A stretch of DNA of 21,987 nt from Candidatus Eiseniibacteriota bacterium (GTDB lineage Bacteria; Eisenbacteria; RBG-16-71-46; JAGVPR01), in the NCBI GenBank assembly GCA_020052115.1, contig JAGVPR010000349.1, positions 1 to 21,987 on the forward strand, written 5' to 3'. Shown here piece after piece: positions 14,878 to 21,987 of this stretch (position 1 is its first letter; each line of letters starts with the position of its first letter). Under the pieces are notes generated by a model. That model saw only the letters and a program-made list of their open reading frames with translations. It did no database searches and was not told the origin of the DNA. A program made the translations under genes and the position numbers.

Positions 14878-17204
14878 CTTCCCGTTGCCTGCCACGATTC
14901 GATCCCCTGCCGCCCTGCGCGGCGGTGCTGTTCGAGAAACTCGCCGAGCCGGCTCACGACCTGATCCATGGAGAACAGGCGCAGATCGTGGGTGTCGGCC
15001 TCTATGACGAGCGAAGGGAGCCCGCTGGACTTCCGAAGCCGGCTCTCGAGGCCGTAGCCCACGGTGCTGTGCTCCGGAGCGGTTCTCGCATCGTGATAGA
15101 CCACCGCGTCCACCGCGAAGTCCCGGAACTGGGAGAGCAGATACGCGGCTTTGAAATCCTCGGATCGGTTCGTGAAGATTGATGTGTAGGCGATCGAGGC
15201 GCTCTCGATCGGATTCGCGGGATTGAGCCCTTCCACAGCGCCGATCTGGTTGAACGTCGAAGCCACCACGGCGACGCCCTGATCGAGAAACATCTTCGCG
15301 AGCGGGCGAAGAGCGCCCCAGATGGGCGGGCCCTCCCAGTAGAAGCGATACGCCTCTCCCGGAACTGCGGCCTGCCGGTGCTCGATGCGATCCTCCAGCT
15401 CCGCTTGCAGGATCGTGTAGTACTCGACCGCCTCGGGCGTCCCGCGCAGGAGAACCATCGGCGACATGTGGATCAGCAGATCGAAATACGTGAGCGGTGA
15501 TGGAACCGCGCGCGCAAGATGAATGATGTCGTTCCACAGAGCGGCGGCCCTCGCGGTGTGCTCCACGGATTCCGCGAGCCGCGCGGGGTCGAGCTTCCTC
15601 CCGGCGATCGCCTCGAGCTGCTCGATGAGGCGGTACGTCTGCTGAAGGACCGATTCGACCTCGATGCGCGTGACCTCGCTCAGCGAGCAGGGGGGATGCA
15701 GGCCCACAACCGGGACTCCGAAGTGCCTTCCGTAGTACTCGAACCAGCGGATCACGTGATGCCCGTGGTTCGTGTTGTAGACGATCGCATCCGGGCGCGG
15801 CGGGCCGGCGATGCCGTAGATCGAGACGAGCGGGCTGTCTCCGACGAGCATCGCCCCGATGTCGCTCGTCATGGCCGAGCAGGCGAACTGCGAAAACCCC
15901 TCACCCATGGCCCGCGGAATGTAGCGCGCCGTCTGGCGGCTCGTGCCGATCATCGCAGCGTGGTTCTCCGGGAAGTACGGCGTCATCCCCAGAGCCCGGA
16001 CGATCTCCACCGGCCCCATGCCGCTGCACCAGGCGATGAGGCGCCGGGGATCGTCCGACGCGGCCTGGAGATCTGCGTGGTAGTTGCGAAGGAGTTCCTT
16101 GAGTCTCGGCGCGGTCCTCAAAGGGATGCGTCCTTCGGGCATCCCGCCGCCCTTCGCGAGGGTCGTCGCGCGCACGGAAGGACGATCCGCCCTCTGGGGG
16201 ACCGCGCTCGGCAACGGATCCTCTTGCCGGCCGGCGGCGACCGCCGTGTCCAGTGTCCGCGCGATCTCCTGGCGCCGGATGATCCTCTGGCGCTCGCGAG
16301 AGCGGATGAATCTTACCAATCCCCAGTTGAGCGGGGCAGGGACCCCCAAGCGTCTCGCCTCATCCACGATCGCGCCATTGATCGCGTCAATCTCAGTTCG
16401 CTGGCCGCGCGCGAGATCCTGCCACATGGACGGCCGGTTCTTCCCGAGCGCCTTCTGCGAGCCGATCACCGGCCGATAGGGATCCTCTTCGTCCACGATC
16501 GGGACGCCGCGCGCGCGCATGACGGCGACGATCTCCATGCAGAGATCCCTCATGAACTTCTGGAGATCCTCGTCATCGAGAAGCTCGCGACAGGTCAGGC
16601 CCGTCAGCGCCGAGACCGGGTTGACCACCGCGTTATGAAGGAGCTTCTGCCAGACCACGTGGTCTATGTTCGCCACGATGTCGGTGTTCAGTCCCGCGCG
16701 GCGGAACACCTCGCCGATCTCCCGGGCGTCGTCGGTGATGGCGCCCGTGTACGGCGCGATCTGGATCGGCTTCACTCCCTGGCGATACCGAAGGCGGTTG
16801 GGGCCGGTGTGCTGGATGCTGTGATACGTGATGCCGCAGAGGACTTTCTCGGGGCCGAGGATTGATGCCATCACCTGCGTGCTCCCGATCCCGTTCTGCA
16901 TCGAGAGCACCAGCGTCTTCGGCCCGATGGCCGGGGCCGCGGCTCGAAGCGCCTCATCCGTCTCGTAGCTCTTCACCGCCACGAAGACGAGATCGTGTTT
17001 CGGCAAACCGTCCGCCGAAGAGACCAGGCGCACGGGAACGCATCGCTCTCCCTTGTCGGCTTCCGAGAGGAAGAGGCCCGTCTCGTTGAGGAGCTTGGCG
17101 CGCGCGCGATTGACCTCGAGCATGGCGAGGTCCTCGCCCGCTTCAGTAAGGTGCGCCCCCACGAGCCCTCCGAGAGCGCCCGCGCCGACGATCAAGATGC
17201 GCAT
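14874..17204 (-). CDS. Ketopantoate reductase-type domain fused to a dehydratase/BCR-like subunit
   Basis: One uninterrupted frame of 776 residues joins two enzymes. Residues 1-310 form a complete ketopantoate reductase (PanE/ApbA) fold: Rossmann loop GAGALG (7-12), the lysine motif WQKLLHNAVVNPVSAL with K187, and RTEIDAING with E271. Together these suggest an active NAD(P)H-dependent 2-oxoacid reductase. Residues 311-354 are a charged linker. Residues 355-776 are a dehydratase/BCR-type subunit paralogous to the one at 12873-14102. Only the first cluster cysteine remains, C442 (QFACSAMTSDIG); the other two positions are G481 (NTNHGHHV) and A709 (DARTAPEHS). Met355 at 16142 follows GAAGGGCGGCGGG and could be an internal start giving a separate 422-residue subunit. 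The gene starts 22 nt after the dch stop and overlaps the next ATPase by 4 nt. Confidence 0.87.
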   Translation of the reverse strand: MRILIVGAGALGGLVGAHLTEAGEDLAMLEVNRARAKLLNETGLFLSEADKGERCVPVRLVSSADGLPKHDLVFVAVKSYETDEALRAAAPAIGPKTLVLSMQNGIGSTQVMASILGPEKVLCGITYHSIQHTGPNRLRYRQGVKPIQIAPYTGAITDDAREIGEVFRRAGLNTDIVANIDHVVWQKLLHNAVVNPVSALTGLTCRELLDDEDLQKFMRDLCMEIVAVMRARGVPIVDEEDPYRPVIGSQKALGKNRPSMWQDLARGQRTEIDAINGAIVDEARRLGVPAPLNWGLVRFIRSRERQRIIRRQEIARTLDTAVAAGRQEDPLPSAVPQRADRPSVRATTLAKGGGMPEGRIPLRTAPRLKELLRNYHADLQAASDDPRRLIAWCSGMGPVEIVRALGMTPYFPENHAAMIGTSRQTARYIPRAMGEGFSQFACSAMTSDIGAMLVGDSPLVSIYGIAGPPRPDAIVYNTNHGHHVIRWFEYYGRHFGVPVVGLHPPCSLSEVTRIEVESVLQQTYRLIEQLEAIAGRKLDPARLAESVEHTARAAALWNDIIHLARAVPSPLTYFDLLIHMSPMVLLRGTPEAVEYYTILQAELEDRIEHRQAAVPGEAYRFYWEGPPIWGALRPLAKMFLDQGVAVVASTFNQIGAVEGLNPANPIESASIAYTSIFTNRSEDFKAAYLLSQFRDFAVDAVVYHDARTAPEHSTVGYGLESRLRKSSGLPSLVIEADTHDLRLFSMDQVVSRLGEFLEQHRRAGRQGIESWQATGR

Positions 17205-17226
17205 ATCGCCTCTCCAGCCCGCTCCC

Positions 17227-17988
17227 TCAACGATTCTTCCAGACAGCGCGACGCCTCTCGAAGAACGACGAGAGGCCTTCCCGCACGTCCTCGGTCTGCA
17301 TCAGCTCGTTCAAGAAGACCCTCTCGGCATCGCCGAGGGCCTCCGCGAAGGCCCGGCCGCGTGATTGCCTGAGTACGCGGACGTTCACTCTTAGGATGAG
17401 AGGGCTCGCGCGGCGGAGGTCCTTGCAGTAGGACTCGACCGCTTCATCGAGCTGGTCGGCCGGAACGACGCGCGTGACGAGACCGCAGTCCTGCATCTCC
17501 GCCGCGGAATACGTGCGTCCCGTGCACGTTATCTCCATCGCCTTCGCCGGTCCGACCAGAGCGGGTAGCCGGACCACGCCGACGGGAGCGAAGAAGCCGA
17601 GCCGGACCTCCGGCTGGCCGAACGTCGCCTCCGGCGTGGCGAGGAGAACATCGGCCATCATGGCGAGCTCGAAACCTCCCCCGAGAGCCGGCCCGGCGAC
17701 CGCCATCACGATCGGAAGCTCGCAGGAGTCGAGGCGCCGGAACAACCGTCCGAAGGAAGCGACCATAGCGGACACCTTCTCCGGACGATGCTCCTCGACG
17801 TCGGCGCCGGCGCTGAATGCGCGGCCCTCGGCGCGGATGACAACGGCCTTCGTCGAGGAGTCGGCGCTCGCTCGATCGAGAGCCGCGCCGATCTCATCCA
17901 TCATCGCAACCGTCAGGATGTTCAGGGGCGGCGAAGCCAAGGTAATGACGGCGATGTCTTCCCGGATCTCGAAGCGAACCGTGGCCAT
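17227..17988 (-). CDS. dch: Cyclohexa-1,5-diene-1-carbonyl-CoA hydratase
   Basis: A 253-residue crotonase-fold protein. It has the oxyanion-hole segments AFSAGADVEEH (57-67) and GPALGGGFELAMMAD (99-113) and the active-site strand FGQPEVRLGFFAPVG (123-137), with E107 and E127 near the usual catalytic positions. The ADVEEH and FGQPE.LG.F.P patterns resemble Dch of Thauera and Rhodopseudomonas, which adds water to the dienoyl-CoA made by BCR. Placement between the ring hydrolase and the second module agrees. The ATG at 17988 is chosen because GAGGTGA lies just upstream and the previous stop falls inside that ribosome binding site, 4 nt before the start. A generic enoyl-CoA hydratase is the main alternative. 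Confidence 0.82.
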   Translation of the reverse strand: MATVRFEIREDIAVITLASPPLNILTVAMMDEIGAALDRASADSSTKAVVIRAEGRAFSAGADVEEHRPEKVSAMVASFGRLFRRLDSCELPIVMAVAGPALGGGFELAMMADVLLATPEATFGQPEVRLGFFAPVGVVRLPALVGPAKAMEITCTGRTYSAAEMQDCGLVTRVVPADQLDEAVESYCKDLRRASPLILRVNVRVLRQSRGRAFAEALGDAERVFLNELMQTEDVREGLSSFFERRRAVWKNR

Positions 17989-17992
17989 CGCG

Positions 17993-18949
17993 TCACCTCT
18001 CGAGCGTCGCGCCGCAGGCGCCGCAGAAGCTGAAATCAGCGGGCAGGCCCTTCGCCCCGCACTTCGGGCAATCATGGCGGTACGGCCCCCAAAGGAACTC
18101 GGGGCTTCCCTCGATCGCCTGCTCGCGGAGGTTCCGGTATGCGGGCTTTCGCTTCTCCACGAAGGCGCGCATCCCCTCGTACGGCTCGACGCACGTGAAA
18201 TGCGTGCTCAGCCAGTCACGGGCGTGTCCCACCGTGGCGTACCATGCCGATTCCTTCCAGTAGTTGACCTGCTGCTTCGTGTAGCGCGTGCACTCGGGGA
18301 ACTTGTCAATGCACTGCTGGGCGAACTCGTTCACCGTTTCATCCAGCTTCTCGCGCGGCACCACGCGATTGACCAGCCCCCACTCGAGCGCCTGGCGCGC
18401 CGGAATGCGCGGATTGAGGAAGAGCATCTCTCTCGCGCGCCGGTCGCCGACGTGGATGCTGAGCCACTGCGTCGCGCCGCCGCAGGCCACGCTCCCGACG
18501 CTCGTTCCGACCTGCGCCAGGTAGGTGTCATCCGCCATCACCGCCAGGTCGCAGGCGAGCTGCGACTCGTTGCCGCCGCCCACGGCCATCCCGTTGATGC
18601 GCGCGATCGTGACCTTGCCGCTCTTCAGGATGCTCTCGATGTAGCCGCTGAACAGCCCCATGTACTTCCAGTAGTCGTGGGGGCGCTGCGTGTAGACGGA
18701 GGAGTATTCCTTAACGTCCCCGCCGGTGCAGAATGCCTTGTCGCCGGCTCCGGTGAAGACGATGACGGCGACGGTATCGTCCTGCGAGGCGTCATTGAAG
18801 GCCGCGATCAGCTCCCTGAGCGTATTGGTGGAATAGGAATTGTAGAGCTCGGGACGGTTGATGGTGATGCGGGCGAGCATCGCCTTCTTCTCGTAGAGAA
18901 CGTCCTTGAACCCCATCTCCTCTGCGGGTCGCGACGGGAACAGACTCAT
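17993..18949 (-). CDS. oah: 6-oxocyclohex-1-ene-1-carbonyl-CoA hydrolase-like, with zinc ribbon
   Basis: This 318-residue crotonase-family protein resembles Oah/BamA in its core: NRPELYNSYSTNTL, VIVFTGAGDKAFCTGGDVKEY (63-82), ARINGMAVGGGNE (116-128) and DKFPEC (215-220). Oah adds two waters and opens the six-membered ring to a 3-hydroxypimelyl-CoA. Two differences stand out. The segment of roughly 50 residues that BamA carries between the VVP strand and the C-terminal helices is missing here. The protein also ends with CPKC (294-297) and CGAC (309-312), a typical zinc ribbon that classical Oah lacks. Gene order (oah-dch) and the presence of every other pathway step support the role. A naphthoate-synthase-like or other hydratase is an alternative. 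The ATG at 18949 follows GGGAGAGTC. Confidence 0.72.
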   Translation of the reverse strand: MSLFPSRPAEEMGFKDVLYEKKAMLARITINRPELYNSYSTNTLRELIAAFNDASQDDTVAVIVFTGAGDKAFCTGGDVKEYSSVYTQRPHDYWKYMGLFSGYIESILKSGKVTIARINGMAVGGGNESQLACDLAVMADDTYLAQVGTSVGSVACGGATQWLSIHVGDRRAREMLFLNPRIPARQALEWGLVNRVVPREKLDETVNEFAQQCIDKFPECTRYTKQQVNYWKESAWYATVGHARDWLSTHFTCVEPYEGMRAFVEKRKPAYRNLREQAIEGSPEFLWGPYRHDCPKCGAKGLPADFSFCGACGATLER

Positions 18950-18987
18950 GACTCTCCCTTCTTGAGTGGGGGAGGGCGGGACGGCGG

Positions 18988-21852
18988 TTACTCTGATACT
19001 CCCATCGCCGGCTCCGATCGTGCCTTCTCCGCGTCATCGGCCGGCCGGTTTTCCTTGAGTGCCCGGAGGATCCTCTCCGGCGTGATCGGAAGCTCCTTCA
19101 CCCAAACGCCGGTGGCGTCGTGGATGGCGTTGGCGATCGCCCCCATGACCGGCAGGATGGATCCCTCGCCCACTTCCTTGGCGCCGAACGGACCTCGCGG
19201 CTCGTAGCTGTCCACGACGAGCGAGCTGATCTCCGGCGTCTCGCGCATGCTGGGAACCAGGTAATCATGCAGATTGGGATTCAGAATGTGGCCTTCGGGA
19301 CCGTGAACGACATCCTCGAGGAGAACCTCTCCCAGGCCCATGTGGATGGATCCTTCCACCTGCCCGTGAAAGGTCATGGGGTTGATGACCGTTCCGGAGT
19401 CGGAGACGTCGAGACAGCGCATTACCTTGACGAAGCCCGTTTCGAGATCCACGTCCACTTCGGCGACCATCGTCGAGAAGCTGAACGCGGGCGAGGTGCC
19501 CACCGTGCCGCCCTTGAAGTCGCCGCCGAGAACCGGCGGACGGTAAGAACCCGTGCCGATGACCGGGCCGGACTGGGAGAACGCCAGCGTCGCGGCCTCC
19601 GACCATTCCATCGCGACGTCCGGCTGCTCCGTGATGAAGATCCGGGCGTCGCGGCACGTGAGCGCGCCGGGCTCGCAACCCAGACGCCGCGCGGCCACGC
19701 CGCAGAGGGCCTCTTTCACCCGCGAGGCCGCCATTTGCACCGCGCTTCCGGCCATGAGCGTCACACGGCTCGCGTAAGAGCCGAGATCCATCGGCGCGAG
19801 CACGGAATCGCATTCCACCATCCAGACCCACTCGTACGGGATGCCCATCTCCTCGGCGGCGATCTGACAGAGCACGGTGTCCGACCCCTGGCCGATCTCC
19901 GCCGCCGCGATCTGAAGCGAAACCGCGCGTCCGTCCTCGTGCACGCGGATCGTCGCGCTCGAGTGGGGAATCTCGGCGCGGTAGATCGGATAGCCCGCCC
20001 CCGACACGAAGCCGCCGCAGCCGACCCCGATCCCACGCCCGCGGGGCAGGCGGCCCTTCTTCTTGTTCCAGCCGGAGGCCTCGCGGGCCTTTTCCAGCGT
20101 GGCGCGGAACTCGCACGACGAGATGTCGAGGGCGTTGCACGTCCGGGTGTTCGGCTCCATGGCGTTGCGAATTCGGATCTCGATCGGATCGATCCGAATG
20201 TCTTCGGCGATCATGTCGAGGAGCGACTCGAAGGCGAAGCGAGGCTGCGGCACGCCGTGTCCCCGCATGGCGCCGCAGGCGGGGAGATTCGTGTACATCC
20301 GGAAGCCCTCGTACCGGTAGTTCGGCACCTTGTACAGCGTGGGGATCATCGCCCCGGCGTAGTAGGCGGTGATGATGCCGTAGGACGTGTACGCGCCCCC
20401 GTCGAGGAGGATGCGCGATTCGACGGCCGTGATGGTCCCGTCGCGCTTGACCCCGATCTTCAGATCTATCGTCTGCTTGTGCCGTCCGCGATGGTGCTGG
20501 AACATCTCGCGGCGGTCGTACTTCATGAGGACCGGCCGGCCGGTCCGGCGCGCCAAGAGAATCGCGCAGAAGTCGAGCGGGGTCGTCTCGGCCTTGCCGC
20601 CGAACGCGCCGCCGACGGCGGGCTTGATCACGCGGATGTTGCCCGCGGGGATGCCGAGCGTGCGGGAGATCATCCTCTGTACGTAATGCGGGGTCTGTGT
20701 CGAAGTCCAGAGCGTGACCTTCCCGCCGTGATGTTCCCAACGCGCGAGCGCCGCGTGCGGCTCGATCGGCGCCTGGAATGTCCGGCTCCCCGTGAATCGC
20801 TCCTGGCGGATGTGATCCGCCTCGGCGAACCCGCGCTCGATATCGCCGAAGTGCCAATCCACGTGCGTGTTGATGTTCCGCGCGAACTTGGGATCTTCGG
20901 GGTGGACGAGAGGCGCGCCTTCTCGCATCGCCTCTTCGGCGTCGAAGACCGCGGGAAGCGGCTCGTACTCGACATCAATCAACCGCAGCGCCCGTTCGGC
21001 GGTCTCTTCATCGAGCGCGGCCACAACGGCCACCTCGTCACCGACATAACGCACCCGGTCCTTCGCGAGGATGCGCTCGTCGAAGCGGGCGGGGCTCACG
21101 CCGTAGAGGACGTCCGGAACGTCGTCGGCGGTCAGGGCGGCCACGACGCCGGAGAGGGCGCGCGCCCGTGTCACGTCACAGCGGCGGATCAACGCGTGAG
21201 GATGCGGGCTCGTGAGGATCTTGGCGTAGATCATCCCCGGAAGGCGCATGTCCGCCGTGTAGACCGCACGCCCCGTGACTTTGTCGGGCGCATCGTACCG
21301 GGTCACCGAGTGGCCGACCACGCTCGTGCCGCGCTCCTGATCGCGCTCGGCGCCGATGCGCGGGCGCGTGTCGAGAGGCACGCCGTCGAACTCCCGCCAC
21401 GACCGGACGGCCTCGATGATTCGCGGATACGCCGCGCAACGGCAGAGATTACCGCCCAGGGCCGAGCGGATCTGATCCGGCGTGGGGTCGGGATGGCGGT
21501 CAATCAACGCCTTCGCCGAGAGAAGCATCCCCGGCGTGCAGAAACCGCACTGGAGTGCGCCGTGCTTGATGAATGACTTCTGGAGGGGATGCAGATCGCC
21601 GTCCGGGGCGAGGCCCTCGATCGTGACGATCTCCGCGCCGTCCGCCTCCACGGCGAGCACCATGCAGGAATTGACGGGCCGTCCGTTCATCAGCACCGTG
21701 CAGGCGCCGCACTCGCCGAGCTCGCATCCCTTCTTCGTTCCTGTCAGGTTGAGCCGGCTGCGTATGAGATTCTGCAGCGTCGTGTTGGGCTTCACGCCGA
21801 GCACATGCCGGCGCCCGTTGACGGTCAGGCTGACGCGGATCTCTTCGGTCAC
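18988..21852 (-). CDS. Fused [2Fe-2S] and molybdenum subunit, xanthine dehydrogenase family; candidate 4-hydroxybenzoyl-CoA reductase
   Basis: A 954-residue fusion. Residues 1-160 are the iron-sulfur subunit: plant-type cluster at C43, C48, C51 and C63 (CELGECGAC), second cluster at C102, C105, C137 and C139 (CGFC...CRC). From about 175 to the end is the molybdopterin subunit, with GGAFGGK (414-420), AEIGQGSD (651-658) and FGAKEVGEG (889-897); E896 matches the family's catalytic Glu. Thauera 4-hydroxybenzoyl-CoA reductase has these as separate HcrC and HcrA proteins. Here they are joined, as in Desulfovibrio gigas aldehyde oxidoreductase, while the FAD subunit remains separate just upstream. 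In this operon, dehydroxylation of hydroxybenzoyl-CoA to benzoyl-CoA is the most sensible role, but an aldehyde or other hydroxylase is possible. The GTG start at 21852 overlaps the FAD-subunit stop as GTGA. Confidence 0.85.
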   Translation of the reverse strand: MTEEIRVSLTVNGRRHVLGVKPNTTLQNLIRSRLNLTGTKKGCELGECGACTVLMNGRPVNSCMVLAVEADGAEIVTIEGLAPDGDLHPLQKSFIKHGALQCGFCTPGMLLSAKALIDRHPDPTPDQIRSALGGNLCRCAAYPRIIEAVRSWREFDGVPLDTRPRIGAERDQERGTSVVGHSVTRYDAPDKVTGRAVYTADMRLPGMIYAKILTSPHPHALIRRCDVTRARALSGVVAALTADDVPDVLYGVSPARFDERILAKDRVRYVGDEVAVVAALDEETAERALRLIDVEYEPLPAVFDAEEAMREGAPLVHPEDPKFARNINTHVDWHFGDIERGFAEADHIRQERFTGSRTFQAPIEPHAALARWEHHGGKVTLWTSTQTPHYVQRMISRTLGIPAGNIRVIKPAVGGAFGGKAETTPLDFCAILLARRTGRPVLMKYDRREMFQHHRGRHKQTIDLKIGVKRDGTITAVESRILLDGGAYTSYGIITAYYAGAMIPTLYKVPNYRYEGFRMYTNLPACGAMRGHGVPQPRFAFESLLDMIAEDIRIDPIEIRIRNAMEPNTRTCNALDISSCEFRATLEKAREASGWNKKKGRLPRGRGIGVGCGGFVSGAGYPIYRAEIPHSSATIRVHEDGRAVSLQIAAAEIGQGSDTVLCQIAAEEMGIPYEWVWMVECDSVLAPMDLGSYASRVTLMAGSAVQMAASRVKEALCGVAARRLGCEPGALTCRDARIFITEQPDVAMEWSEAATLAFSQSGPVIGTGSYRPPVLGGDFKGGTVGTSPAFSFSTMVAEVDVDLETGFVKVMRCLDVSDSGTVINPMTFHGQVEGSIHMGLGEVLLEDVVHGPEGHILNPNLHDYLVPSMRETPEISSLVVDSYEPRGPFGAKEVGEGSILPVMGAIANAIHDATGVWVKELPITPERILRALKENRPADDAEKARSEPAMGVSE

Positions 21853-21987
21853 GCAAGAGCCCCCCGCGCGCGGCCCGCGGCCTTTTCGAGGGCGCGCGAG
21901 ACGAGCACGCAGACGAGCTCGCGGCGAAAGCCCGCGGAGCCTCGAAGATCGCTGATCGGGCGCGCTTCGTCCGCCGCGATCGCCCCG
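21849..21987 (-). CDS. FAD-binding subunit of molybdenum hydroxylase (C-terminal end, cut by window edge)
   Basis: Only the last 45 or so codons are inside the window. The translation reads EARPISDLRGSAGFRRELV and continues to an Ala/Arg-rich helix ending at the TGA at 21849-21851. The PISDxRGSAxFRRxL pattern is characteristic of the C-terminal domain of CoxM/HcrB-type FAD subunits. It overlaps the fused iron-sulfur/molybdenum gene by 4 nt, so the two form one enzyme. The extra [4Fe-4S] loop that marks true HcrB would lie outside the window, so it cannot be used here to prove hydroxybenzoyl-CoA specificity. Confidence 0.75.
   Translation of the reverse strand, partial: GAIAADEARPISDLRGSAGFRRELVCVLVSRALEKAAGRARGALA

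Noticed and set aside
19120..21576. 818-codon plus-strand open frame antisense to the molybdenum hydroxylase
   Set aside because: The minus strand carries all cofactor motifs of the xanthine dehydrogenase family; the plus-strand translation is low in complexity and matches nothing.

Overview
The window is GC-rich bacterial DNA, probably a metagenomic contig. It is dominated by one very long minus-strand operon that enters from the right edge and runs to about position 3969. The operon encodes anaerobic degradation of aromatic compounds through benzoyl-CoA. The left 4 kb is unrelated accessory DNA: a secreted GEVED-type protein, a broken YhcC-like radical SAM gene, an FkbM methyltransferase and a radical SAM/SPASM protein. 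The host lineage cannot be fixed from sequence alone. The GEVED domain and the C-terminal tail of the secreted protein recall candidate phyla such as Eisenbacteria or relatives, which is a weak inference. No ribosomal RNA, complete tRNA, CRISPR array, IS element or origin was seen.

Operon layout, in transcription order from right to left: the tail of an FAD-binding subunit and a fused [2Fe-2S]/molybdenum subunit (candidate 4-hydroxybenzoyl-CoA reductase, 21987-18988); oah-like ring hydrolase (18949-17993); dch dienoyl-CoA hydratase (17988-17227); ketopantoate reductase fused to a 2-hydroxyacyl-CoA dehydratase/BCR-like subunit (17204-14874); divergent BadF/HgdC-type ATPase (14877-14092); second dehydratase-like subunit (14102-12873); second BadF/HgdC-type ATPase (12876-12031); acyl-CoA ligase with a Cys-rich tail (12041-10131); had dehydrogenase (10130-9048); bcrC, bcrB, bcrA and bcrD (9013-4430); and a GNAT acetyltransferase (4454-3969). 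Nearly all junctions are abutting, short gaps, or 4 to 25 nt overlaps, so translation is probably coupled throughout.

The conventional genes explain a class I (ATP-dependent) route. Hydroxybenzoyl-CoA is reductively dehydroxylated to benzoyl-CoA. BcrCBAD reduces this to cyclohexa-1,5-diene-1-carbonyl-CoA. Dch hydrates it, Had oxidises the alcohol, and Oah opens the ring to a pimelyl-type CoA ester. The subunit order C-B-A-D is that of Thauera bcr and Rhodopseudomonas badDEFG. No dedicated ferredoxin, oxidoreductase or regulator gene lies in the window.

The unusual part is 12031-17204. It is a second radical-enzyme module built as two tandem (catalytic subunit + ATPase) cassettes of about 2 kb each. 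One cassette keeps all expected iron-sulfur ligands and nucleotide-binding motifs. The other has lost two of the three cluster cysteines in its catalytic subunit and has altered phosphate-binding motifs in its ATPase, and its catalytic subunit is fused to an apparently intact ketopantoate-reductase-type domain. I propose an asymmetric 2-hydroxyacyl-CoA dehydratase or aryl-CoA reductase complex coupled to a 2-oxoacid reductase. This is an inference and the substrate is unknown.
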